A stretch of 64,000 nt of DNA from Takakia lepidozioides (Eukaryota > Streptophyta > Takakiopsida > Takakiales > Takakiaceae). Below are positions 23,771-30,788 of this stretch, one piece after another. Every line of letters begins with the position of its first letter. Positions within the stretch are counted from its first letter, which is position 1. The DNA is taken from contig CM060731.1 of the NCBI GenBank assembly GCA_030704615.1, positions 13,640,001 to 13,704,000 of the forward strand. Reading direction: 5' to 3'. The notes beneath the pieces were generated by a model. That model made no database searches. It had not been told where the DNA came from and worked only from the letters and a program-made list of their open reading frames with translations. The position numbers and the translations under genes are program-made.

Positions 23771-23792
23771 ATTTGCCTCCCGAACGATGCAC
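23064..23792 (-). pseudogene. TNP2 transposase N-terminal part
   Basis: Residues about 160-215 contain GIGYKIFHACPCDKTLYY and HLTKCPKCKKDRYRDD, the conserved zinc-binding start of TNP2 proteins (C..C...LYxGE...L..CPxCxxxRY). An acidic Asp/Ser stretch precedes it. The frame's first residues come from a 34-base poly-A tract (23735-23769; poly-Phe when translated), which is probably an expanded simple repeat, so the true N-terminus is not visible. The 23060 end runs into AT-rich, intron-like sequence. Confidence 0.75.
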
Positions 23793-23800
23793 TCACCCTT

Positions 23801-24565
23801 GCACCATTTTTGAATTAAATCGAATTTAAAATAAATATTTGCATTTAGAAAATATATGATTGCGGTTTTGATGGGCGTAATGATTTTATTTTTAGCTCTA
23901 TTTTATTCTGTGACATCGGGCTTTGCACTACTACATCCATGCAAAAAATGGGACAAAAACAAAATGGAAAAAAATAAGTGTGTTTCTAGGGTCACTTTTG
24001 TAGAACTCTCTATGAAGAGTGCATGAAATTGAAGATAACTCAACTTTGGAGTACAAATGAGAGAACAAAATCTGGTTATGGGTCCAAATGACTTTTGTTT
24101 ACTCCCAAATTTTGCACGCACATTGCATATGCTATCATTAAAGCATATGGCTTGAAAATGGAATAAAAAAAAAAACATCTGCAGACGAAACACAATTTTC
24201 CGTCTCTATAACACGTAGCTGCGTTCAACACTAGAATGACCCATTGAATCAACTTGGTTCAAGCTCATATTTGGTCCACATGTGCATAAGTATGTTTAGA
24301 TCACATATGCAAAGTTGCAACCCACACGAGCAACAAGAATTTTTTTTACATCAATCGATTAATCGGATGTATACAAAGTACATCATGAGAATATCTACAA
24401 TGCCCCTCTACGCGATCCATGTCTCAAAGGAACCATATTTCTATCATACACATCCCACTCACGCTGTAATCGGAGGTCCCAATCATCCCGGGAGAACTCG
24501 TATGATGCAAATAGTTCGCTATCAGCCCTAATAGTCCTACTCGCACATGTCAACACAAACATGTG
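23801..24565. other. Unassigned AT-rich sequence between the CACTA and Ty3/gypsy elements
   Basis: No gene seen. CACTACTACATCC at 23929 resembles a CACTA start but has no partner. A minus-strand frame at 24395-24769 covers part of the LTR and has no recognisable content. Confidence 0.4.
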
Positions 24566-25089
24566 TGTCGTGCGCATACATATCGCTACACAACTACATC
24601 GCTGTCCAAACCACACCACACATATATGCACAATAAAGTAGTCTACCCCAATGATAAGAAGCATAGAAACACTGTTGACACAAAACATGTGAAATCCATC
24701 TCTATCACTCTTTATAATAGAAGTCGAGCCAGGGGCACCCCAAGCTATGGGGACTCCACCCCACAACAACCTACACTCCCATCATGAGTACACTCAGATC
24801 TAAACGCATGCAAGAGCTCGGTCGCGCAGGCTCAACTCGAGAAAGATGAGCTGCGCGACTGCCGCTCTCGTGAAGATAAAACGGACCAGGTGTCAAACTA
24901 AACTTGACACCTGATTTAACACTTGACCTAAATCCAAGTGTTAAATACAAATAGCTAGTTTTATGCTAGCTGTTTTCACACTGTGCTTATTTAACTTGAC
25001 AGCTGTCGTGCGCATACATATCGCTACACAACTACATCGCTGTCCAAACCACACCACACATATATGCACAATAAAGTAGTCTACCCCAA
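24566..25089 (-). repeat. 3' LTR region of the methyltransferase Ty3/gypsy element, in three parts
   Basis: An 86-bp segment (24566-24651) and an almost identical 86-bp segment (25004-25089) flank a 350-bp core (24652-25001). Each part begins TG and ends CA or CAA. To the right, on the minus strand, is a polypurine-like AGGGGGGCGA (about 25090-25098), placing this unit at the 3' end of the minus-strand element. The 350-bp core alone, with the same length and only a few base differences, is found at 36503-36852. Which part is the true LTR cannot be settled from this window. Confidence 0.65.
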
Positions 25090-25348
25090 TCGCCCCCCTA
25101 GCTGGTGGATAGGTCCCTCTACCTCTAGATAGCTACAAGATGTAATAGCCACAGCCGTACTAAGTCCTCTATCACTGTCCCTATTGTACTCAAACTCTAT
25201 AGACCAAGAGGCCGGGTACAAGAGTAGCCCCATCGTTAGTCGCCATCTTGCAATCTGTGAACTTGAGCCAGGACCTCGTGTGTTCAAGGTCTCCTAGTAG
25301 CTGGGCCTTGCGTTTCTTGTTAGCCTTCCATGGTTGTATCCACTCCCA

Positions 25349-27208
25349 CTATCCAATGCAATGTGGACATAACCAATCCCCATCCGGAACCATCTCAAGA
25401 GGTGGAGTCAAGCACCCCATATGCCAACCTCTAGAGCATCGATCACACACCAGCATGGTGGCCGCCCCTTTAGCAGACCCACACAACATGCACCTCAAAC
25501 CTGCAGATACCACTGCCAGGTTTGGGTCAATCCTGCCATCGACATTCGGAAGGTGACATGGCGCACAATTACGCACATGGTCCTTCCAAGTTATGCCATC
25601 CCGACCCTCCAAGACCAAGACGCCTGAGGGCAAGACCTCTCGAACCCTCAAAATAACACGTCCTGCAGTCACATCCAGGGTCGTAGGAGCAGTCTGCTGC
25701 AGATAGACATAGTCACCAGGGTTGAATCTCCGAACCCCAGGACGATAGCCCCCACCACGTATGGTAGCATACCTCAACGTATCACGGTGTTGTGCAATGG
25801 CAAGGTTCTCGAAAGCCATGGGCATGACTCTCTTGAACAACTCTGCACGCTGCTCACATGCACGTGCCCACACATCCGGATCGTCAAGGTTAAGAACTGT
25901 AGCAGCTTCTCTGCGAATGGATGTAGGCAAATCCGGCTCTCGGCCAAAGAGAAGAAAGTATGGTGAGAAGGAGGCAAGTGATGCTTGCTTGCTGAACCTG
26001 TAGCCCATGGCTAACCAGGGTAACTGAAGGTCCCAATCTCCTAGGTGTCCCTTCTGCAAGCCATACTTGCGCAAACCCCTCTTTACTGTCTGAACAACTC
26101 TCTCTGCCAAGCCATCGGCCTCAGGATGATCCCGAGAAGTGGTGCGGTGGTCTATCAAGGCCTTGTCACACAAAGCCTGAAACTCCCCCAAGAACTCTCT
26201 CCCTTGGTCCGTGAGTACCTCAGCTGGAGCACCGAATCGGCTAAGCACACAATCCAGGAATGCATACGCAGCTCCCTCACTAGCCTTATCAGGCAATGGA
26301 ACCAATTCAATCCACTTGGAGAAGTGCTCCACCATCACCAACACGTACTTGTTGTGGCGCATGGTCAGTGGCAACGGCCCTGCGAAGTCAAGACTCCACC
26401 TGTAGCCCAATCCCATGATCGGAAGAGGGTGCAATTGTGGAGTAGGGGCGTTGAATGAAGCACGCACCCTGTCACACACCATGCACCTAGCCACAAATTG
26501 TTGCACCTCTGTGTGCATACCACGCCACCAATACTGCCCCTGCAGTAGACTATGAGTGCGTCGCACCCCAAAATGCCCCAACTCCTCATGGGCATGCCGC
26601 ACTAACCGTGCCCGCTGTGTTGGGTGAGGCACAATCCTCACTCGACCATCCTCCCACACTCGGAGCAGGTGTGTCCCCTCCCACCTGAACCTCTTGGCTC
26701 GTTGTAGGATCCGATCCCTCTCCTTGGCAGTCATAGTGGCTGCCGTGTCTCCACTGCGGAGGTAGTCCAACACAACTGAATCCTCATGTATATCTTTGGC
26801 GCCACCCTGCTCATTGCTGGCCTCAGGGTCCTCAGACACTTGATCTACAGTCATCCCTGTTGTAGGTCCAACCTGGCCTTCCGCTGCCAAGATACACAGA
26901 AATGCAGATGCATGCCATCCGGGCACCATCTCCTCGTCCGTCTCACCATGCCACCGAGCTCCAGTGTCATCCTGCTGGCTCGTGCATGGATTGCGACTCA
27001 ACCCATCTGCATTTCGATTGACCAAACCCGGTCGATGCACCACCTGAAAGTCATACTCTTGAAGGATGAGTGCCCACCGTGCAAGCTTCCCCGTAAGCTT
27101 GTCTGACTCCATCAACCACTTGAGTGGTTGGTGATCCGTGACAAGGGTGAAGAGATTGCCGTATAATAGCACCTGAAGTGTGCCACGGCCCACACTGCAG
27201 CTAAGCAT
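25349..27208 (-). CDS. RNase H end, integrase and C-terminal PHD finger (Ty3/gypsy Pol)
   Basis: The frame covers 619 codons and begins inside RNase H (YGNLF, TDHQPLKWLM at residues 16-33). The integrase zinc domain (HHCC) spans about 205-246. The catalytic core has DFAGP (Asp274), TDQGREF (Asp334) and HPEADGLAER (Glu369). A GPY-type C-terminal stretch follows. Residues 571-619 form a complete Cys4-His-Cys3 PHD finger: CMLC, CDRC, H-x2-C in GWHMGC, and WLCPHC. Integrase inserts the cDNA; many plant Ty3/gypsy elements have a chromodomain at this place, and I infer that the PHD plays the same targeting role by binding a histone tail. The frame joins the RT frame by a one-base shift near 27150. 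Confidence 0.92.
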   Translation of the reverse strand: MLSCSVGRGTLQVLLYGNLFTLVTDHQPLKWLMESDKLTGKLARWALILQEYDFQVVHRPGLVNRNADGLSRNPCTSQQDDTGARWHGETDEEMVPGWHASAFLCILAAEGQVGPTTGMTVDQVSEDPEASNEQGGAKDIHEDSVVLDYLRSGDTAATMTAKERDRILQRAKRFRWEGTHLLRVWEDGRVRIVPHPTQRARLVRHAHEELGHFGVRRTHSLLQGQYWWRGMHTEVQQFVARCMVCDRVRASFNAPTPQLHPLPIMGLGYRWSLDFAGPLPLTMRHNKYVLVMVEHFSKWIELVPLPDKASEGAAYAFLDCVLSRFGAPAEVLTDQGREFLGEFQALCDKALIDHRTTSRDHPEADGLAERVVQTVKRGLRKYGLQKGHLGDWDLQLPWLAMGYRFSKQASLASFSPYFLLFGREPDLPTSIRREAATVLNLDDPDVWARACEQRAELFKRVMPMAFENLAIAQHRDTLRYATIRGGGYRPGVRRFNPGDYVYLQQTAPTTLDVTAGRVILRVREVLPSGVLVLEGRDGITWKDHVRNCAPCHLPNVDGRIDPNLAVVSAGLRCMLCGSAKGAATMLVCDRCSRGWHMGCLTPPLEMVPDGDWLCPHCIG

Positions 27209-28482
27209 TCTCCCTCATATGAGCTATACTTAGACTCTGCAGCATTGTTCGAGCGGCTAGCATAAGCCACTACGAACTCTCTTCCCTCATCATCCACCTG
27301 TGTGAGCACCGCTCCAAGCCCCAGCATGCTCCAATCTGTATGCAGCTGAAAAGGACGCCCCCTGATAGGTCGTCTCAAGATGGGCGCCGAGGTCAACCTC
27401 GCCTTGAGCTCTTGAAAAGCTTGTTCTTGCTCATCTTCCCACTGCCACTCCTGGTCCACCTTGGTCAGCTTGGTTAGAGCCTTTGCAATGGCACTAAATC
27501 CCTTAACAAACCGTCTGTAATAGTTTGCTAACCCCATGAAAGCTCGAACTCGGCTCACATCCGTGGGGCGTGGAACCTGTGCAATGGACTCTACCTTAGT
27601 CTGCTGTACCCCCAATCCTCCAGGATATATCATGTGACCCAGATACTCAATCTGGTTGTGGAAAAACTTGCACTTGCCCGGATGTAACTTCAATCCGTGC
27701 GTCCTCAAGCGCTCAAATACCCCCTGAAGGTGTCTCTCATGCTCCTCCACCGTAGCACTAAAGATGATGATGTCATCTATGTAGCACCGAGCAAACTCCA
27801 CCCCTGCTAGAATCCTGTCCATGACTCTTTGAAACTCAGCGGGAGCGTTTTTAAGCCCAAATGGTAAGAACCGCCACTGGTATAGGCAATCCTTCCCGTG
27901 CTCATTGATCCCCCAGAATGCCGTCTTTTGCTTATCCGCCTCCTTGATCGGCAACTGGTGATATCCGGATCGTAAATCCAACGTGCTAAAGACCTTGGAA
28001 TGCCCAATGGCATCAAAGATCTCCTCTGGTGTTGGCATGGCATACCTATCGGACTTGGTCTGACGATTTACAGGCCGGTAATCACCGCACATACGTCTCT
28101 CCGTCCAATTGCCATAGACATCCTTCTTAGCTGGCATCACTGTGGCTGAAGCATACTCTCCACCAGAGAGCTCCACCAAACCTGCCTCCCAGAGATCTTG
28201 AGTCCTCATCTGAATCAAAGACCTCTCCATGTCACTGTATCTATAGGGTCTCCGAAAGATTGGCGTGTCAGTGGCCAACTCAATACGGATCTCTTGACCC
28301 TTCAGTGCTCCCAAGTCCTTCAAACTGAAGGCAAAGCAATTCCTATAAGCCCTCAGGAACCGCCGTATACGTCGTCTCTCTCCTCCGGTGACAATGGGTC
28401 CAATGTCAGGCTCCCAATTGTCCTCCGTAACTGCAACCTTAAGTCCAGTGGGCTTAGAGGTAGAGGACGCGTCCCGTGGTTG
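27112..28482 (-). CDS. Reverse transcriptase and N-terminal RNase H (Ty3/gypsy Pol)
   Basis: The frame is open from the TAG at 28483 down to 27112. It contains the primer-binding motif region (PAKKD, RMCGDYRPVN), LDLRSGYHQLPI, GLKNAPAEFQRVMD and the catalytic CYIDDIIIF about 180 codons after position 28323. The connection and RNase H follow (FQLHTDWS, SKYSSYEGECLAAVWAV). It makes cDNA from the element RNA in the cytoplasmic particle. It is in the same frame as the methyltransferase, and only the single TAG separates them. At its end the frame runs on out of phase; the true continuation is the overlapping frame at 25349-27208. Confidence 0.93.
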   Translation of the reverse strand, partial: QPRDASSTSKPTGLKVAVTEDNWEPDIGPIVTGGERRRIRRFLRAYRNCFAFSLKDLGALKGQEIRIELATDTPIFRRPYRYSDMERSLIQMRTQDLWEAGLVELSGGEYASATVMPAKKDVYGNWTERRMCGDYRPVNRQTKSDRYAMPTPEEIFDAIGHSKVFSTLDLRSGYHQLPIKEADKQKTAFWGINEHGKDCLYQWRFLPFGLKNAPAEFQRVMDRILAGVEFARCYIDDIIIFSATVEEHERHLQGVFERLRTHGLKLHPGKCKFFHNQIEYLGHMIYPGGLGVQQTKVESIAQVPRPTDVSRVRAFMGLANYYRRFVKGFSAIAKALTKLTKVDQEWQWEDEQEQAFQELKARLTSAPILRRPIRGRPFQLHTDWSMLGLGAVLTQVDDEGREFVVAYASRSNNAAESKYSSYEGECLAAVWAVAHFRCYYTAISSPLSRITNHSSG

Positions 28483-28485
28483 CTA
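28483..28485 (-). promoter_or_regulatory. TAG between methyltransferase and RT in readthrough-type context
   Basis: The minus strand reads GCA GCA TAG CAA CCA CGG. The six bases after the stop, CAACCA, fit the CAR-YYA consensus of the tobacco-mosaic type of leaky stop codon. Both sides are open in the same frame. The alternative is an ordinary nonsense mutation: CAG to TAG is a C-to-T change in a CHG context, the kind expected at methylated cytosines. Both readings are compatible with the sequence. Confidence 0.45.
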
Positions 28486-30132
28486 TGCTGCAACCTCTTG
28501 AGCAGTACCCCCTTCCTGCTCAGTCAATGACAAGGCCTCATCCTGCCCCATCATCTCATCATTGAGAACCTCCTCATCCCGAGAAGAATCCCCAACCTCA
28601 TCCATCACAGCTGCCTTCGCTGCCAACTCCCTCTGAACCTCGAGCACCTCCCACATGTGCCATGGATGTCTACACCTCGTGGTCCTCACCGGCTCGCCCC
28701 CACTCGCTGCCTGTACCGTCTCGGTAGGCAGAGAGACCGTCAAGGGAAGTGCACTCCGCACTCTACGTTGCTCAGCCATAGCCAAGCTGACAATCCAGGT
28801 CAAGCAATTGAGATCCATTGCTTGCCCCAACACCTGACGACGTGATGCCTCAGAAAGAGAAGGCACCGCCGTGGTCCCAGTGGAAAACCCCATAGCCCGC
28901 TCTCGCTCGTCGGCATTAGGCTCCACTAACTGCTGCAACTGAGCATCCCACAGGAGGCCAGGTCCACCATCCCGAAAAGCATGGGATCCTGGGAAGCTGA
29001 GCAGTGTAGGTAATGCTGCTCGTGGTTGACCCACCCTGTTGACCACTGCCAAAGGCGAACGGTCATCGTGTCTCACACGTTGAGACTGCCTTCCTGTGTC
29101 CAAAATGCCATCCACGGTGAGGTGTGCTGGCCGCTGCACCCCATCAAATGCACGCTTGAGCAGTGCGGGTGGCATCAAGTTAGTCCACCATAGTCGTGGA
29201 CGATGAGCCCGTGACCCCACTGCAGCTGCATCCAGCAACACTGCTGACCCAAGCCACGACCGGACTTGATGCACACTGGCCATCACCCTGGCCCGAGAAT
29301 CACCCATCAGTGGTACATTCTCCAAGATGTATGCTGGAGATACAGCTTGATGAAGCTGCAAGCAGCGCAAAATCCGCACCATCTCCCAAAACAGACCCGT
29401 CCTCGAGTCTCGCAATCCATTGCCATGCCCGGCTGATGAATGCCCTTGGCAGGGCCAACCTGCCACTATCAGATCAATGGAGCCAACCTGCTCCAAATCT
29501 TGCGCCCCCAACAAGGAAATGTCTGCTGGCAAGGCTTGTTGGTATCCACGAACTGCAGACACAGGCAACAAGTCAGGGTACTGCTGTACCAACTGAGCCA
29601 CATGGCGCAGTGAGACGCGTCGTGCAGTCTCATCCCTCTCCACATACAGGTAACGCCTTACCCGCACACCTGCCTGTAGCACAGCAGCCAATCCGGTGCT
29701 GATCCCGCCAAACAAGTCCAGAAGGCAAATGCCTTCATCCGGCCGCTGCCACACAAGAGGTGTGGTGTCCAATGGCGACAACTGAGGTGGCCCTGGTGCA
29801 ATCACCGCACTCTCCTCCTCTCCTGACGGTACAAAAGCTTCTTCCCAAGCTTGTTGCACCCGTCCATCAGCAGCTTGCTGCAAATCCTTGCTCGTACCCC
29901 ACAACGGGGTGTGAGCAACCATGGCAGGCAACTCCGCCGTACCATGCATGTCATCCTGCTCTGCTGGAGGTGGCACATCCTCTGCATGGGCATTGCCTTC
30001 CAGCAACTCTCCAGGCCAACTAACGCAGCTGTGAAGGCGGCTAGTGTTGGCATCTTGCCCCGCTGGGCAGCTGCAATACCCCCAATGAATGTCACAGGGA
30101 GCTGTGCACGGCGACCATCCCCTGACTGCCAT
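28483..30132 (-). CDS. DNMT3-like cytosine-5 DNA methyltransferase domain within Pol
   Basis: The domain occupies about residues 135-455 of this 549-codon frame. Motif I is LDLFGGISTG (139-147), motif II YVERDE (163-168), and motif IV GWPCQGHSSAG with catalytic Cys228 (codon at 29449-29451). Motif VI is ILENVP with Glu271, motif VIII SRAHRPR (307-313), then a target-recognition region, ERAMGF (411-416), and motif X GQAMD (436-440). Order I to X is not permuted, which excludes DRM-type enzymes. The spacing, the short region between motifs VIII and X, and W-N-L after motif VIII resemble DNMT3 rather than DNMT1/MET or CMT. It should methylate cytosine in DNA using S-adenosylmethionine. All key residues are present. 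The first 45 codons are out of frame with the protease; the real junction lies near 30005. Confidence 0.93.
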   Translation of the reverse strand: MAVRGWSPCTAPCDIHWGYCSCPAGQDANTSRLHSCVSWPGELLEGNAHAEDVPPPAEQDDMHGTAELPAMVAHTPLWGTSKDLQQAADGRVQQAWEEAFVPSGEEESAVIAPGPPQLSPLDTTPLVWQRPDEGICLLDLFGGISTGLAAVLQAGVRVRRYLYVERDETARRVSLRHVAQLVQQYPDLLPVSAVRGYQQALPADISLLGAQDLEQVGSIDLIVAGWPCQGHSSAGHGNGLRDSRTGLFWEMVRILRCLQLHQAVSPAYILENVPLMGDSRARVMASVHQVRSWLGSAVLLDAAAVGSRAHRPRLWWTNLMPPALLKRAFDGVQRPAHLTVDGILDTGRQSQRVRHDDRSPLAVVNRVGQPRAALPTLLSFPGSHAFRDGGPGLLWDAQLQQLVEPNADERERAMGFSTGTTAVPSLSEASRRQVLGQAMDLNCLTWIVSLAMAEQRRVRSALPLTVSLPTETVQAASGGEPVRTTRCRHPWHMWEVLEVQRELAAKAAVMDEVGDSSRDEEVLNDEMMGQDEALSLTEQEGGTAQEVAA

Positions 30133-30788
30133 CCAGGCCTGTAGGATGCTGACTCCTCCCAGAAATCCAGGGTGAAGCCCATGGGGTATAACACTGCCCC
30201 ACCAACGAGGACATCGTAAGAGACCGCGTCTGTCACAATGGCCTTGGCTCGCATCACTGAGCCATCTACAGGATGATCCGGCTGCAGTCTAATAGCCAAC
30301 TGATGCCGTGTCATGCCGCGAGCCTGCTCTGATCCTCCCAGAGATGTCTGTATCTGGAAAGGACAAGGCTCCATATCCGCCTCCATGAGGCCCAAACCTG
30401 CAATAGCAGCTCTGCCCAACATCAGTGGCTGAGCTCCTGAGTCCAACAAGACCCGCAGTGGCCGGTACTTCTTGCCTGCCGGTCCACTCAAAGTGAAAAT
30501 GCCTCCCTGGTTGTCTAACAAGACAACTCCAGGTGTCACCATGGCGCGCTCAATGGCTGGCCTAGCTGGCAGCTCCGTCAACCTGGCAGCTGCAACTTGC
30601 CATGGCGCAGCCGTGGCAGTCTTGACCCTCAAATCCGAGGATCCCTCTGCCACTACACCTTCCACTAACTCCGCAGAAGATGAAGTGACCTCCCCACTCT
30701 CACAGAGTGTTGCTGCTAGTCTGAACACTGCAGCTGGTCTCACCCCCGGCGTCGCAATCATGTTGCCGAGAACAGTGGGGCCTGACAC
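29802..30788 (-). CDS. Retropepsin-like aspartic protease (Ty3/gypsy)
   Basis: The retropepsin motif VLLDSGAQPLMLGR lies at about residues 113-126 (catalytic Asp116), and a second hydrophobic strand (YDVLVGGAVLYPMG) matches the flap-to-C-terminal region. It would process the Gag-Pol polyprotein. The frame overlaps the gag end by 31 bases in the -1 frame, as expected if it is made by ribosomal frameshifting, but I see no canonical slippery heptamer. It begins at a GTG, so it is not independently initiated. Protein-like sequence ends at about codon 260; beyond that the methyltransferase frame takes over. Confidence 0.85.
   Translation of the reverse strand: MSGPTVLGNMIATPGVRPAAVFRLAATLCESGEVTSSSAELVEGVVAEGSSDLRVKTATAAPWQVAAARLTELPARPAIERAMVTPGVVLLDNQGGIFTLSGPAGKKYRPLRVLLDSGAQPLMLGRAAIAGLGLMEADMEPCPFQIQTSLGGSEQARGMTRHQLAIRLQPDHPVDGSVMRAKAIVTDAVSYDVLVGGAVLYPMGFTLDFWEESASYRPGWQSGDGRRAQLPVTFIGGIAAAQRGKMPTLAAFTAALVGLESCWKAMPMQRMCHLQQSRMTCMVRRSCLPWLLTPRCGVRARICSKLLMDGCNKLGKKLLYRQERRRVR

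Larger units (their letters stand above)
18643..23800 (-). mobile_element. CACTA DNA transposon with TNP2-type transposase (right end not found)
   Basis: The left end reads CACTACAGCAAATGGGG from 18643, a normal CACTA terminus. It is followed by about 700 bases of GC-rich subterminal palindromes and then by a minus-strand transposase gene in pieces (19672-23792). I could not find a matching ...TAGTG right terminus with an ATC target duplication between 23.8 and 24.6 kb, so the element is truncated on the right or its end has decayed. The element is transcribed towards 18643. Confidence 0.8.

Noticed and set aside
28483-30132. A host methyltransferase gene into which a retrotransposon was inserted
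   Set aside because: The domain is in the same strand and frame as RT, has no introns, and sits exactly between protease and RT with linker sequence continuing on both sides. A chance nested insertion would not give this.
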